Below, in pieces: positions 1-9,586 of a DNA stretch of 64,000 bases. The DNA is from Paraburkholderia sp. SOS3 (lineage in GTDB: Bacteria; Pseudomonadota; Gammaproteobacteria; Burkholderiales; Burkholderiaceae). The position numbers and the translations under genes are program-made. The stretch lies in the NCBI RefSeq assembly GCF_001922345.1, contig NZ_CP018811.1:682001-746000 (forward strand). The letters run 5' to 3'. Position 1 is the first letter of the stretch, and each line of letters opens with the position of its first letter. Under the pieces are notes generated by a model. It worked only from the letters and a program-made list of their open reading frames with translations. It had not been told where the DNA came from and searched no databases.

Positions 1-183
1 GCGAACGGGGTCAACACGCAAGGCCTGGCAACTTCCGCGACGCGTTTTCTCGCGCAGTTGACGTTGAAGGGCCTGTCGTCCGTCGACAACGGCCTCGTAA
101 CCGCGTTCCGTTCGAGCGTCGCCGGCTATTCGCCGCCGCCGCCGCCACCGCCGCCCGAATCGCGGTTCAACAATTTTGAATGA
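1..183 (+). CDS. lptD: LptD C-terminal end (partial, 5' cut by window)
   Basis: The reading frame is open from base 1 to a TGA at 181-183 and gives 60 residues. Position directly upstream of surA, with the same strand, is the classic place of lptD, the outer-membrane LPS transport barrel that works with LptE. The visible tail has an eight-proline run ([11 protein letters not shown]) followed by the closing residues FNNFE, so the protein probably ends in a short Pro-rich extension beyond the last beta strand. The identification rests mainly on context and on the fragment being the end of a longer protein. The body of the gene lies outside the window. Confidence 0.8.
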   Translation, partial: ANGVNTQGLATSATRFLAQLTLKGLSSVDNGLVTAFRSSVAGYSPPPPPPPPESRFNNFE

Positions 184-289
184 CCGGTTGTGCGCGCTTA
201 TAAAATACGACGATACGGGTGGTCATGTCATGGGCGGAGAATGCCCGCGGCACCCAGGCCCGACATCATTTGGAGTATCTGTGGGAATC

Positions 290-1654
290 ATGAAAAAGCT
301 TCGTTCGGCATCGTTCGCGACCGGGTTCGCGGCTGCCGTGTTCTTTATGCTCGCGGGGCCCGCGCACGCGCAGGCGCTCGATAACGGCAGCGGCCAGACC
401 GTCGATACGATTGCTGCCGTGGTCAACAATGGCGTGATTACGCAGCGCGAACTCGACGAGCGCATCGGTCTCATCACGCGCCGTCTGAACCAGCAACACG
501 CGCCGATTCCGCCCGCGGATCAGCTGCGCCAGCAGGTGCTGAACCAGATGGTGCTCGAACGCATCCAGCTGCAGAAGGCGCGCGAGGACAACATTACTGT
601 CGACGACGCCACCGTGCAGCGCACGCTCGAGCGTCTCGCGCAGGCGAACAACATGACGCTCGCGGTGTACCGCGCACGCATCGAGGCCGAAGGCGTGCCC
701 TGGACGACGTTCAGCGGCGACGCGAAGACCGAGTTGATCCTGCAGCGGCTGCGCGAGAAGGAAGTGGACAGCAAGGTCACCGTTTCGGACGCCGAAGTCG
801 CGAACTACATTGCCAGCCAGCGCGGACCGAGCGCGGGCAGCACGAGCGATCTGCGCTTCGAGCACATCTTCCTGAAGGCGCCGCTCAATGCGCCGCAAAC
901 CGATATCGAGGCCGCGCAGAAGAAGGCTGACGATCTGCTGAAGCAGGCCATGAGCGGCAGCGGCAATGATTTCGAAAAGCTTGCAAAGTCGAACTCGCAG
1001 GCACCGGACGCGAGCAAGGGCGGCGACATGGGCTTTTTGCAGCCGTCGAAGCTGCCGCCCGAATTCGTCACGGCGGCATCGACGCTGCGTGCGGGCCAGG
1101 TCAACCCGTCGGTGATTCGCACCAACGACGGCTTCGAAATCGTGCGCCTCGTCGACCGCCGTTCCGGCGGGCAGACCGTGAGCGGCGATTCGGCACGGCT
1201 CGTGCAAACGCATGTGCGGCACATCCTGCTGCGCGTCGGCGACGGGCAGTCGGAACCGCAGGCACGCGAGAAGCTGCTCGAGATCAAGAAGGAAATCCAG
1301 GACGGCGGCGACTTCGACAAATTTGCCCGGACCTATTCGCAGGACGGCTCGGCGTCGCAAGGCGGCGACCTCGGCTGGGTGAGCCCCGGCGAGACGGTGC
1401 CTGAATTCGAGCGCGCGATGAACAACCTGCAGGACGGCCAGATCAGCGATCCGGTGCGCACGGAATACGGCTATCACCTGATCCAGGTGCTGGGCCGCCG
1501 CGAAGCGGAAGGCTCGGTCGCGCAGCAGATGGACCTTGCGCGCCAGGCGATCGGCCAACGCAAGGCGGAGCAGGCTTACGCGGACTGGCTGCGCGAACTG
1601 CGCGACACGGCGTACGTCGACTACAAGACCGCGCCTGGCAACTCATTGCAATAA
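290..1654 (+). CDS. surA: Periplasmic chaperone / peptidyl-prolyl isomerase SurA
   Basis: SurA escorts unfolded outer-membrane proteins through the periplasm to the BAM complex. From the ATG at 290 the product is 454 residues. It has a signal peptide (MKKLRSASF...AGPAHA, cleavage near residue 27), an N-terminal chaperone domain, and two parvulin PPIase domains starting near residues 186 ([11 protein letters not shown]) and 305 ([11 protein letters not shown]), the usual family architecture. The frame stays open upstream to an ATG at 176 overlapping lptD, but that start would bury the signal peptide. GGAG at 272-275 is spaced best for a GTG at 281, so the start is either GTG 281 or ATG 290. 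It lies in the conserved lptD-surA-pdxA-rsmA cluster. Confidence 0.95.
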   Translation: MKKLRSASFATGFAAAVFFMLAGPAHAQALDNGSGQTVDTIAAVVNNGVITQRELDERIGLITRRLNQQHAPIPPADQLRQQVLNQMVLERIQLQKAREDNITVDDATVQRTLERLAQANNMTLAVYRARIEAEGVPWTTFSGDAKTELILQRLREKEVDSKVTVSDAEVANYIASQRGPSAGSTSDLRFEHIFLKAPLNAPQTDIEAAQKKADDLLKQAMSGSGNDFEKLAKSNSQAPDASKGGDMGFLQPSKLPPEFVTAASTLRAGQVNPSVIRTNDGFEIVRLVDRRSGGQTVSGDSARLVQTHVRHILLRVGDGQSEPQAREKLLEIKKEIQDGGDFDKFARTYSQDGSASQGGDLGWVSPGETVPEFERAMNNLQDGQISDPVRTEYGYHLIQVLGRREAEGSVAQQMDLARQAIGQRKAEQAYADWLRELRDTAYVDYKTAPGNSLQ

Positions 1655-1687
1655 TCCGTCGAAGCAACGCGTGCTATTACCGAAGCC

Positions 1688-2710
1688 ATGACGACCGACA
1701 CCTCGCCTGCTGCATCCTCACTGCCGCGGTCCGGGTCGCTGAACATCGCGATCACGACTGGCGAGCCGGCAGGCGTGGGTCCTGAATTGACTGCGCAGGC
1801 GCTCGCGGCAGCGGGCGCGCACTGGCCCGATGCGCACTTCACGGTGCTCGGCGACGCGGCGCTGCTTGCCGGGCGCGCGCAGGCGGTCGGCATCGACTGG
1901 AATGCGTTGCAGGGGCGGCGCATCGAGGTCTTGCACCACGCGCTCGGTGCGCCGTCGCGGGCCGGCAAGCTCGATGCGGCGAACGGCCGCTATGTGCTCG
2001 CGCTGCTCGACACCGCAATCGATGGCGCCGTGGCCGGCAAGTTCGATGCGATCGTCACCGCGCCGCTGCAAAAGAGCACGATCAACGATGCCGGTGTGCC
2101 GTTCACGGGTCACACTGAATACCTGGCCGAACGCACGCATACGCCGCACGTCGTGATGATGCTCGCGGGCACCGGCCAGCGTCCGCTGCGCGTCGCGCTT
2201 GCGACGACGCATCTGCCGTTGAAGGATGTTGCGGCGGCGCTCACCGTCGACGGCATCGTCGACACGCTGCGTATCATCGGTCACGACTTGCGCCATCATT
2301 TCGGCTTGCCCGCGCCGCGCATTCTCGTCACCGGGCTCAATCCGCATGCGGGCGAAAACGGCTACCTGGGCCGCGAGGAAATCGACGTGATCGCGCCGGC
2401 GCTCGAGCGGGCGAACGCGCTCGGTATCGACGCGCGCGGCCCGTATCCGGCCGATACGCTGTTCCAGCCGCGCTATCTGACCGAGGCCGACTGCGTGCTC
2501 GCGATGTACCACGATCAGGGTCTGCCCGTTCTGAAGTACGCGACGTTCGGCGAAGGCATCAACGTGACGCTCGGTCTGCCGATCGTGCGCACGTCCGTCG
2601 ATCACGGCACCGCGCTCGATCTGGCCGGCACTGGCCGCGCCGATGCAGGCAGCCTGATCGCCGCGATCGATACCGCGGTGTCGATGGCGCGCCATCGGCG
2701 CGGCGCCTGA
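1688..2710 (+). CDS. pdxA: 4-hydroxythreonine-4-phosphate dehydrogenase PdxA
   Basis: Cytosolic NAD-dependent enzyme of the DXP-dependent pyridoxal phosphate pathway. It oxidises 4-phosphohydroxy-L-threonine, and the product condenses with DXP through PdxJ. The 340-residue length is normal for the family. Visible motifs are the N-terminal [12 protein letters not shown] (about residues 22-33), a metal-ligand region [20 protein letters not shown] near residue 218, and the C-terminal [11 protein letters not shown] with its metal-binding His. It starts 33 bases after surA and is followed 35 bases later by rsmA, which supports co-transcription. Confidence 0.97.
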   Translation: MTTDTSPAASSLPRSGSLNIAITTGEPAGVGPELTAQALAAAGAHWPDAHFTVLGDAALLAGRAQAVGIDWNALQGRRIEVLHHALGAPSRAGKLDAANGRYVLALLDTAIDGAVAGKFDAIVTAPLQKSTINDAGVPFTGHTEYLAERTHTPHVVMMLAGTGQRPLRVALATTHLPLKDVAAALTVDGIVDTLRIIGHDLRHHFGLPAPRILVTGLNPHAGENGYLGREEIDVIAPALERANALGIDARGPYPADTLFQPRYLTEADCVLAMYHDQGLPVLKYATFGEGINVTLGLPIVRTSVDHGTALDLAGTGRADAGSLIAAIDTAVSMARHRRGA

Positions 2711-2745
2711 TTTTCCAGCCGCCCCTTTTTTCTATTCCGATTTCG

Positions 2746-3615
2746 ATGTCATCGACGAGACCGCACCCCAGCCGGCAACATCAGGGCCATTTCGCGCGCA
2801 AGCGGTTCGGGCAAAACTTTCTCGTCGATCCCGGCATCATCGATTCGATCGTCGATCTGATTCGCCCGCAGCGCGGCGAGCGGATGGTCGAAATCGGCCC
2901 GGGCCTCGGCGCATTGACCGAGCCGCTGATCGAACGGCTCGCGACGCCCGAATCGCCGTTGCATGCGGTCGAGCTCGACCGCGATCTGATCGCGCGGCTC
3001 AAGGAAAAATTCGGCGACCGCCTTCAGTTGCACGAGGGCGATGCGCTGGCATTCGACTTCAGCACGCTCGCCGCGGCCGATACGCAAGCCGGCGCGGCAA
3101 GCGATGCACGCGAACGCAAGCCGTCGCTGCGCATTGTCGGCAATCTGCCGTACAACATCTCGAGTCCGCTGCTGTTTCATCTCACGGCGTTCGCACGCGA
3201 CGTGATCGACCAGCATTTCATGCTGCAGGACGAAGTGGTCGAGCGCATGGTGGCCGAGCCGGGCAGCAAGGCATTTGGCCGCCTGTCGGTGATGCTGCAA
3301 TACCGGTATGTGATCGACAAGCTGCTCGATGTGCCGCCCGAGTCGTTTCAGCCTCCGCCGAAAGTCGATTCGGCGATCGTGCGGATGATCCCCTACGCAC
3401 CGCACGAACTGCCCGACGTCGATGAAACGACGCTCGGCGAAGTCGTGACGGCGGCGTTCTCTCAACGGCGCAAGATGTTGCGCAATACGTTGTCCGCGTA
3501 TCGCGACGCGGTCGATTTCGAGGCGCTCGGTTTCGATCTCGCACGGCGTGCCGAAGACGTGCCGGTCGACGAGTACGTGCGCGTCGCTCAGGCAGTATCG
3601 GCTTCGCGCGGTTAA
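2746..3615 (+). CDS. rsmA: 16S rRNA dimethyltransferase RsmA (KsgA)
   Basis: SAM-dependent enzyme that dimethylates the two adjacent adenosines in helix 45 of 16S rRNA late in 30S assembly. The 289-residue product shows the entry motif RFGQNFLVD (residues 20-28), the SAM-binding motif [11 protein letters not shown] near residue 50 and the adenosine-binding NLPYNISSP near residue 133, all canonical. A short Ala/Asp-rich insertion (around residues 107-123) makes it a little longer than the E. coli protein. It is the last gene of the surA-pdxA-rsmA cluster. No clear terminator follows. Confidence 0.97.
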   Translation: MSSTRPHPSRQHQGHFARKRFGQNFLVDPGIIDSIVDLIRPQRGERMVEIGPGLGALTEPLIERLATPESPLHAVELDRDLIARLKEKFGDRLQLHEGDALAFDFSTLAAADTQAGAASDARERKPSLRIVGNLPYNISSPLLFHLTAFARDVIDQHFMLQDEVVERMVAEPGSKAFGRLSVMLQYRYVIDKLLDVPPESFQPPPKVDSAIVRMIPYAPHELPDVDETTLGEVVTAAFSQRRKMLRNTLSAYRDAVDFEALGFDLARRAEDVPVDEYVRVAQAVSASRG

Positions 3616-3678
3616 GCGAATTCGCCTCGTCGTTCATCTTTTTATCCTGTCTGCGTTGCACTCGAAAGTAAGTTGACG

Positions 3679-3706
3679 TTGATGTTTTTCGGACTGGTCC
3701 TATAAG
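3679..3706 (+). promoter_or_regulatory. Candidate sigma-70 promoter of the YadA-like gene
   Basis: TTGATG (3679-3684), a 16-base spacer and TATAAG (3701-3706) sit about 60 bases upstream of the adhesin ATG. An overlapping TTGACG at 3673 would need a 22-base spacer, so the first pairing is preferred. The call is by consensus match only. Confidence 0.45.
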
Positions 3707-3767
3707 GGCGCGAGTCCATGCGTTTCTATACTTCAGCGCGTTCGCTCAATTTATTTAGGATAAGAAA

Positions 3768-6023
3768 ATGAATAGAACCCGCCGATCTATACGGAATGCG
3801 GTGACACCGATTCGCACTGCCGTGTGCGAAAACTTCGACAGTTGGCTGCGCCAACCCGCGAGGCGCGCAGGCGTCGCGACCGGCGTCGCCGCAATCGCGC
3901 TGGGAACCGCGGGCCTGACTGCCGCGAGCCTCTCGTTCGCCAGCGCGATTACGATCAACGACACCGACAAGGCAACGGGGCAGAGCTGCACGACAACGAA
4001 TGCCGGCAGCGGCACATGGTCGGTCGTCGGTGGCTGCTTCGCGAATGCCGGAGTGAAGGATGCGCCGCATAATCTGGCCGAGACCGTGGTCGGCTCGTAT
4101 GGCTATGTGCCGGCCAACGTGAGTTTTGCGACGGGCTTCGGCTTCAGCACGCAGAACTACGCGTATTTCGGCAGTGCGGTCGGCGCGGCCGCGTATGTCG
4201 CGAGCGGCGCGCGCAACAGCGTCGCGCTCGGCACCGGCTCGGTCGCAACGGAAGCGAACACGGTGTCGCTCGGCCGTGTCGGCGACAATCCGCTGAAAGG
4301 CACCTATGGCGACAGCGGCGACGGCAATACGTCGGACACGGCCTTGCTGAACCAGAATCTGACCGGCACGCTGACCCGGCGGCTCACCAATATGTCCGCC
4401 GGCATCAACGATACCGACGCGGTCAACGTCGGCCAGCTGAAGGCGGCCGGCATGAGCGTCGATACATCGGGCAATCCGACCAACGCGTTCGTTGCCTATG
4501 ACGACCTGACCCGCGGCAAGGTGACGCTCGCGGGAGGCACGAACGGCACGACGATCACGAATGTGACGGCAGGCGCGGTCAACCCCGGCAGCAAGGACGC
4601 GATCAACGGCGCGCAGCTCTACGGTTCCGCAAGCAGCATTGCAGCGGCGCTCGGCGGCGGCTCGATGGTCGTGTCGGACGGCAGCATCACGATGCCGCGC
4701 TACACGGTCGGCGGCGATACGGTCGTCGGGGTCGGCGGTGCCGTCGATGCGCTCGATCAGCGGATCACGGACGCATCGGCGGCGGCTGCCGATATTTCGA
4801 CGAAGCTCAAATACGTCAAGTTCGGCGACACGACCGCGCAGGATGCGAATGCGTCCGGCGACAATGCGGTCGCGATCGGCGGATACGCGCAGGCGACCGG
4901 CGACAACGCGCTGGCTATCGGCGCGAACGCGCGCGCGACAGCGGTCAATGCGATCGCGATCGGCGCGGGATCATCGGCGAATCAGGCCAACACGTTCGCG
5001 GTCGGCTCGAATACGGCGAAGCGCCGGATCGTCAACGTGGCGGACGCGGTGAACTATAGCGACGCGGTGACGCTGGGCCAGATGAACGCGGCGATCGCCG
5101 CGGCGCTGCCCGGCCCGACCAGCGCAGGCGGCAACGATGGATTGCTGCGCGGCACGGCGCTCAAGGCCGGCGTCGATGTTGCGGCGCAAGTCGATACGGC
5201 GGACATCATCGCGTACGACAGCTCGGCTCACGACCATGTCACGCTCGGCGGAGCAGGCACGGCGTCGCGCGTCTCGCTATCGAATCTGCAGGATGCGCAA
5301 TTGAGCGCAACGAGCACCGAGGCGGTTACCGGTGCGCAGTTGTACGCGACGAACGAGCAGCTCGCCATGCTCGGCCAGGCGGTGCAGAACTACGATGCAA
5401 ACGGCTCGACCGTGATTGCGTCGAGCACGGTCAGCGGACCGGCTGCTGCGAGCGGTTCGAATTCGTTCGCGGCGGGCGGCGGCGCGAGCGCGACCGGCAA
5501 CGATTCGAGCGCGCTCGGCGACCGTGCGCAGGCATCGGGTGCGGCTTCGGTCGCGCTCGGCTCGCAGGCGAATGCGGCGGCGAACAATTCGGTCGCGCTG
5601 GGCGCGAACGCGGTGGCGAACCGCGAGGACACCGTATCGGTCGGCGCGGCGGGCAGCGAACGGCAAGTCGTCAACGTCGCGGCGGGCGTGCAGGGCACCG
5701 ATGCGGTGAACGTCAATCAACTGAACGCCGCGGTCGCGAATACGAACCAGCAGATCGCCGGTTTGCAAGGGCAGATCCACGACGTCGCGAAAGGCGCCAA
5801 CGCGGGCACGGCCGCCGCGATGGCGGTGGCGGGTCTGCCGCAGCCGACGCAGCCGGGCAAGGCGATGGTCGCCGTCGCCGGCGCGCGTTACGGCGGCCAG
5901 TCCGGTGCCGCGTTCGGCGCGTCCTATGTGACGCAGAACAACCGCTTCGTCGTGAAGCTGTCGGGCAATACGAGCACCAACGGCAACGTCGGTGTGGTGG
6001 CGGGCGCGGGCTTCCAGTGGTGA
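3768..6023 (+). CDS. YadA-type trimeric autotransporter adhesin
   Basis: A 751-residue type Vc secreted surface protein. An unusually long signal region (about 60 residues, hydrophobic core GVAAIALGTAGL, cleavage near SFASA) precedes the passenger. The passenger has 14-residue YadA-head repeats of the NSVALGxxAxA type in three blocks (near residues 150-170, 365-420 and 560-625). They alternate with stalk/neck motifs such as TDAVNVGQLKAAG and TDAVNVNQLNAAV. The last 70 residues form the YadA anchor and end in the aromatic residue Trp (GFQW), as needed for BAM insertion. The signal region does not match the canonical MNKxYRVIWN extended signal. By family it should mediate adhesion to matrix or host surfaces; the ligand cannot be read from sequence. 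Confidence 0.93.
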   Translation: MNRTRRSIRNAVTPIRTAVCENFDSWLRQPARRAGVATGVAAIALGTAGLTAASLSFASAITINDTDKATGQSCTTTNAGSGTWSVVGGCFANAGVKDAPHNLAETVVGSYGYVPANVSFATGFGFSTQNYAYFGSAVGAAAYVASGARNSVALGTGSVATEANTVSLGRVGDNPLKGTYGDSGDGNTSDTALLNQNLTGTLTRRLTNMSAGINDTDAVNVGQLKAAGMSVDTSGNPTNAFVAYDDLTRGKVTLAGGTNGTTITNVTAGAVNPGSKDAINGAQLYGSASSIAAALGGGSMVVSDGSITMPRYTVGGDTVVGVGGAVDALDQRITDASAAAADISTKLKYVKFGDTTAQDANASGDNAVAIGGYAQATGDNALAIGANARATAVNAIAIGAGSSANQANTFAVGSNTAKRRIVNVADAVNYSDAVTLGQMNAAIAAALPGPTSAGGNDGLLRGTALKAGVDVAAQVDTADIIAYDSSAHDHVTLGGAGTASRVSLSNLQDAQLSATSTEAVTGAQLYATNEQLAMLGQAVQNYDANGSTVIASSTVSGPAAASGSNSFAAGGGASATGNDSSALGDRAQASGAASVALGSQANAAANNSVALGANAVANREDTVSVGAAGSERQVVNVAAGVQGTDAVNVNQLNAAVANTNQQIAGLQGQIHDVAKGANAGTAAAMAVAGLPQPTQPGKAMVAVAGARYGGQSGAAFGASYVTQNNRFVVKLSGNTSTNGNVGVVAGAGFQW

Positions 6024-6216
6024 TCGCCGCGTCGCGCGCGGCTCGCTCCAGTTGACGCGAAGTCGCGCGATTTACATTTTTCGCACATTCCCCCTTCTGT
6101 CAGGCATCATGCTGCGGACTCCATAGTCTGCTTTGACGTTTCTGAGCCGTTCGTAACCGGTTCAGGCCGCATGCGCGCGTTCCGACCGACGCGCCAGCGC
6201 CATACAAGGAGACGGC

Positions 6217-7377
6217 ATGGTGAAGGCCCGAAGGGGGAGACATCTCGTCGTGCTCGTGCCGTCCGCCGCACGGCTGGCGCTTGCCTTACTTGCGTGCGCG
6301 TGCGCGTTTTCGGCGCCGCCGTCGCACGCGCAATCGAGCGTCACGCTATACGGCATCGTCGACGAAAGCGTCCGCTATATGACGCATACGAACAAGGCCG
6401 GCGATTCGACAATCGGCCTCGGCAACGGGGGCGTGAGCGAGAGCCGCTGGGGGCTGCGCGGCACCGAGGCGCTGGGCGGCGGCTGGTCGGCGTTCTTCCG
6501 GCTCGAAAACCGCTTCTACATCAATACCGGGCAAAGCGATACGACGCTGCCTTTCATCAACGAAGCGCAGGTCGGCGTGCAATCGTCTTCGTATGGACGG
6601 CTCATCTTCGGGCGGCAGCCCGACGTGTTGATCGAAGGCATCACGATTGGCGGCTACGGCAGCAACCCATGGATCCCTTACAACTTCAGCTTCCAGCCGG
6701 AAGTCACGATGTCGGGCGGGATCTGGACCAGCAATCAGGTGCAGTATCAGGCGCGCATGGATGGCGTCATGTTCGCGGCCGCCTATGCGTTCGGCGGCGT
6801 CGCGGGGCATGCCTCCTATGGTTCGCAATTCGGCGCGGCGGCAGCCTATGCGCCGACGGGCGGCCCGCTCGATCTGGGCGGCGCCTACGAGCAAACGCGC
6901 GACTCGGTGAACGGCAGCACCGCGAAGGCGTGGACCTTCGGCGCTTCGTACCTGTGGGACGGCACGCGGTTTGCGCTCGGTTATATCGTCAATCGCAACG
7001 ATCCGGGATTCTCGAATTTCGCTAACGGACCGTTTACAGCGCCCGTGCTCGCCGCGCTCAAATACACCGATTTCGCGCGGCGCAGGATGATCTTCGGCGG
7101 CATCACGCAGGCGCTCGGCGACGCGTGGCATCTCGCGGTCAATGTCTGGCGCACGCTGCAGGACGGCAAAACTGCCGCACAGGACGGCTCGGCCTGGCAG
7201 TATCAGTTCGTCGCCGACTATCACCTTTCGAAGCGCACCGACGTCTATGTCGAAGCGGACTACGCGCTGTATCGCGGCGACCTGATCGGCGCGCAACTGC
7301 AGGGGGTCAATGGCGTCGGGCTCGCGCAGAAGGGCACGCAGGTCGGGCTGATGGCGGGCTTGCGGCATCTTTTCTAG
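6217..7377 (+). CDS. Gram-negative general porin (OmpC-like, Burkholderia type)
   Basis: A 386-residue outer-membrane trimeric porin of the Porin_4 family. It has a signal peptide (residues 1 to about 39, ending SHAQ) and the diagnostic opening SSVTLYGIVDESVRY. It continues with ESRWGLRGTEALGGGWSAFF, GRQPDV and many alternating amphipathic beta strands, and ends LRHLF with a terminal Phe. A good Shine-Dalgarno (AAGGAGA) precedes the ATG. It should allow diffusion of small hydrophilic solutes. It stands alone, with separate spacing from the adhesin upstream and gloA downstream. Confidence 0.93.
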   Translation: MVKARRGRHLVVLVPSAARLALALLACACAFSAPPSHAQSSVTLYGIVDESVRYMTHTNKAGDSTIGLGNGGVSESRWGLRGTEALGGGWSAFFRLENRFYINTGQSDTTLPFINEAQVGVQSSSYGRLIFGRQPDVLIEGITIGGYGSNPWIPYNFSFQPEVTMSGGIWTSNQVQYQARMDGVMFAAAYAFGGVAGHASYGSQFGAAAAYAPTGGPLDLGGAYEQTRDSVNGSTAKAWTFGASYLWDGTRFALGYIVNRNDPGFSNFANGPFTAPVLAALKYTDFARRRMIFGGITQALGDAWHLAVNVWRTLQDGKTAAQDGSAWQYQFVADYHLSKRTDVYVEADYALYRGDLIGAQLQGVNGVGLAQKGTQVGLMAGLRHLF

Positions 7378-7464
7378 CGTGTAAGCGACGAGTCCTTCGC
7401 TGAGCGGGCGCGCGGCTTTTTCGGTACATTTACGTCCTCGACATCACGCAATCAGGAGCTCACG

Positions 7465-7851
7465 ATGCGCTTTCTCCACACGATGCTTCGCGTCGGCAAT
7501 CTCGATCGCTCGATCAAGTTCTACACGGAACTGCTCGGCATGAAAGTGCTGCGCCGCCAGGATTATCCGGACGGCAAATTCACGCTGGCCTTCGTCGGCT
7601 ACACGGACGAGCGCGATGGCACGGTCATCGAACTGACGCACAATTGGGACACGGAGTCGTACGACCTCGGCAGCGGCTTTGGCCATCTGGCGATCGAAGT
7701 CGAAGACGCGTATGCCGCGTGCGAAAAAATCAAGGCGCAGGGCGGCACCGTGGTGCGCGAAGCCGGCCCGATGAAACACGGCACGACGGTGATCGCCTTC
7801 ATCACCGACCCGGACGGCTACAAGATCGAGTTCATCCAGAAGAAGTCGTAA
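7465..7851 (+). CDS. gloA: Lactoylglutathione lyase (glyoxalase I)
   Basis: Isomerises the hemithioacetal of methylglyoxal and glutathione to S-lactoylglutathione, the first step of methylglyoxal detoxification in the cytosol. The 128-residue product keeps all four metal ligands at the E. coli positions: His5, Glu56, His74 and Glu122. A purine-rich Shine-Dalgarno (CAGGAG) lies just before the ATG. The gene is monocistronic and converges on the YgjP-like gene, with a hairpin between them. Confidence 0.97.
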   Translation: MRFLHTMLRVGNLDRSIKFYTELLGMKVLRRQDYPDGKFTLAFVGYTDERDGTVIELTHNWDTESYDLGSGFGHLAIEVEDAYAACEKIKAQGGTVVREAGPMKHGTTVIAFITDPDGYKIEFIQKKS

Positions 7852-7856
7852 CCGGG

Positions 7857-7877
7857 GCCGGCGCTCAGAGCGCCGGC
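7857..7877. terminator. Hairpin between convergent gloA and YgjP-like gene
   Basis: GCCGGCGCT and AGCGCCGGC form a perfect 9-bp stem with a 3-base loop in the 13-base gap, running over the stop codon of the minus-strand gene. There is no U-tract on either side, so it is only a candidate bidirectional terminator. Confidence 0.4.
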
Positions 7878-8722
7878 AGCAATTCCGGCGGATGATGCTT
7901 GAGCGTCTGCCGCGCTTCGCGGAACTCGGGGAAAATCGACTCGACGGTCTGCCAGAAGCGCGGGCTATGGTTCATCTCGCGCAAGTGCGCGAGTTCGTGC
8001 GCGACGACATAGTCGATGATCGACACCGGGAAGTGAATGAGCCGCCAGTTCAGGCGAATCTTCCCGTCGCTCGAGCAACTGCCCCAACGCGTGGCCGCCG
8101 ATGAAAGCGCGTACGCGCGGTAATTCACGCCGAGCTTTTCCGCATAGACGTCGAGGCGTTCGCCGAACAGGCGCTTCGCCTCGCTTTGCAGCCAGCCTTG
8201 CACGCGGTCCTTGATCTGTTGCGGGTCGGCCTGCATCGGCAGCGGCAGCGCAAGCGTGGCCGCTTTCTGATCGAGCAGCAGCGTGCCGTTCGGCGCGCCG
8301 AGCGTCACGCGCACCGGGTGGCCGAGATACGGCACCCGCGCGCCGTCTTTCCAGTCGACTCGCGGCAACGCGCGCTGTTCGACACGCGTCTGCCATTCGG
8401 TGAGCTTGTTAAATATCCAGCGCTGCTTTTCCGCGATCGCCGTTTCGATGTCGGTCAACGTGACCCAGCGCGGCGCCGTGATCGTGAGGCCCGTGCTGTC
8501 GATCGCGAAGCCGATCGAGCGGCGCGACGAACGTTTCAGATGGTAGTAGAGCGAGCGCGCGCCGAGCGTCATGTGGCGCAGTTTCGTGCCATCGGGCGCG
8601 AGCGGCACCGCCGGTTTTTGCGGCGACGGTGATTCGGACAGGCCGGGCTCTTCGAAGAGCGGCAGATCGAGTTGCCGGCTATCGAGTGCCGCGGCGGGTT
8701 GCGGCTTGGAAGACTTCTGCAT
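7865..8722 (-). CDS. YgjP/WLM-like M48-type metallopeptidase (COG1451)
   Basis: A 285-residue predicted zinc metalloprotease. The C-terminal third carries HELAHLREMNHSPRFW (about residues 239-254): the HExxH zinc site plus a third His, as in the SprT/YgjP (DUF45) group. The preceding segment RWGSCSSDGKIRLNWRL is also characteristic. The N-terminal 55 residues are Pro/Ser-rich and probably disordered. The biological substrate is unknown for the family in beta-proteobacteria. It is the last gene of the plsC-side minus-strand series, 65 bases downstream of plsC. Confidence 0.85.
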   Translation of the reverse strand: MQKSSKPQPAAALDSRQLDLPLFEEPGLSESPSPQKPAVPLAPDGTKLRHMTLGARSLYYHLKRSSRRSIGFAIDSTGLTITAPRWVTLTDIETAIAEKQRWIFNKLTEWQTRVEQRALPRVDWKDGARVPYLGHPVRVTLGAPNGTLLLDQKAATLALPLPMQADPQQIKDRVQGWLQSEAKRLFGERLDVYAEKLGVNYRAYALSSAATRWGSCSSDGKIRLNWRLIHFPVSIIDYVVAHELAHLREMNHSPRFWQTVESIFPEFREARQTLKHHPPELLPAL

Positions 8723-8787
8723 CGGACTCGCTTCACGCTAATACGCCGTCTCGATGGCGAATGTGACGAAGAGACGGCGTGCGCGCG

Positions 8788-9546
8788 TCAGATTTGCGCG
8801 GCGGCAGGCGCGTTGTGCCCGGCGCCGTATGCGGCAGGATCGATGCGGCGCATCTCGGCTTCGATCCATGTTTCGACGCGCATGTTCACTTCATCGGGCG
8901 TGAGCCCGCGCGTGTCGATCGGCTTGCCGATCGACACCGTGACTATACCCGGATATTTGATAAACGAGTTGCGCGGCCACACACGGCCCGCGTTGTGTGC
9001 GATCGGCACGACCGGTGCGCCGGCCGCGATCGCGAAGCGCGCGCCGCCGGTCTTGTACTTGCCTTGCTTGCCGGTCGGCGTGCGCGTGCCTTCGGGAAAC
9101 ATGATGACCCATGCGCCTTCTTCCAGGCGCCGCTTGCCTTGTCGCGTGACCGACGCGAACGCGTGCTTGCCTTCCTTGCGGTCGATGTGCACCATCTTCA
9201 GCATGCCGAGCGCCCAGCCGAAAAACGGCACATAGAGCAATTCGCGCTTGAACACATAGCAGAGCGGCCGCGGCATCAGCGCCGGGAAGGCGAGCGTTTC
9301 CCACGCCGACTGATGCTTCGACAGCAGCACGGCCGGCCCATCGGGCAGGTTCTCGAATCCCTGCACGCTATAACGCACGCCATTGAGGCCGCGCAGCACC
9401 ACGAGCACGGATTTGCACCAGCCGGCCGCCATCCGGTAGCGGCCGTCGGCGCGCAGGAACGGAAACGCGATGAAGCAGGCCGTCGCGTACGGAGCCGTGA
9501 AGACGATGAAAAAGATGAAAAGCAGCAGGGAGCGTAAAAAGCGCAT
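8788..9546 (-). CDS. plsC: 1-acyl-sn-glycerol-3-phosphate acyltransferase (PlsC family)
   Basis: Inner-membrane enzyme that acylates lysophosphatidic acid to phosphatidic acid. The 252-residue protein opens with a hydrophobic membrane anchor (residues 3-30). Motif III FPEGTRT is intact (residues 150-156). Motif I reads KHQSAWE, with His78 but Glu83 where the family motif HX4D has Asp. GmhB lies just upstream and glyS beyond it on the same strand, an order known in Burkholderiales. The symbol plsC is used in the family sense, since several paralogues may exist in the genome. Confidence 0.9.
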   Translation of the reverse strand: MRFLRSLLLFIFFIVFTAPYATACFIAFPFLRADGRYRMAAGWCKSVLVVLRGLNGVRYSVQGFENLPDGPAVLLSKHQSAWETLAFPALMPRPLCYVFKRELLYVPFFGWALGMLKMVHIDRKEGKHAFASVTRQGKRRLEEGAWVIMFPEGTRTPTGKQGKYKTGGARFAIAAGAPVVPIAHNAGRVWPRNSFIKYPGIVTVSIGKPIDTRGLTPDEVNMRVETWIEAEMRRIDPAAYGAGHNAPAAAQI

Positions 9547-9586
9547 CGGTCGGTTCAGCGGGTATCGGTGACGCGCACGGTGCGCA

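Noticed and set aside
266..1558. 430-codon minus-strand ORF opposite surA
   Set aside because: Antisense shadow of surA without motifs.
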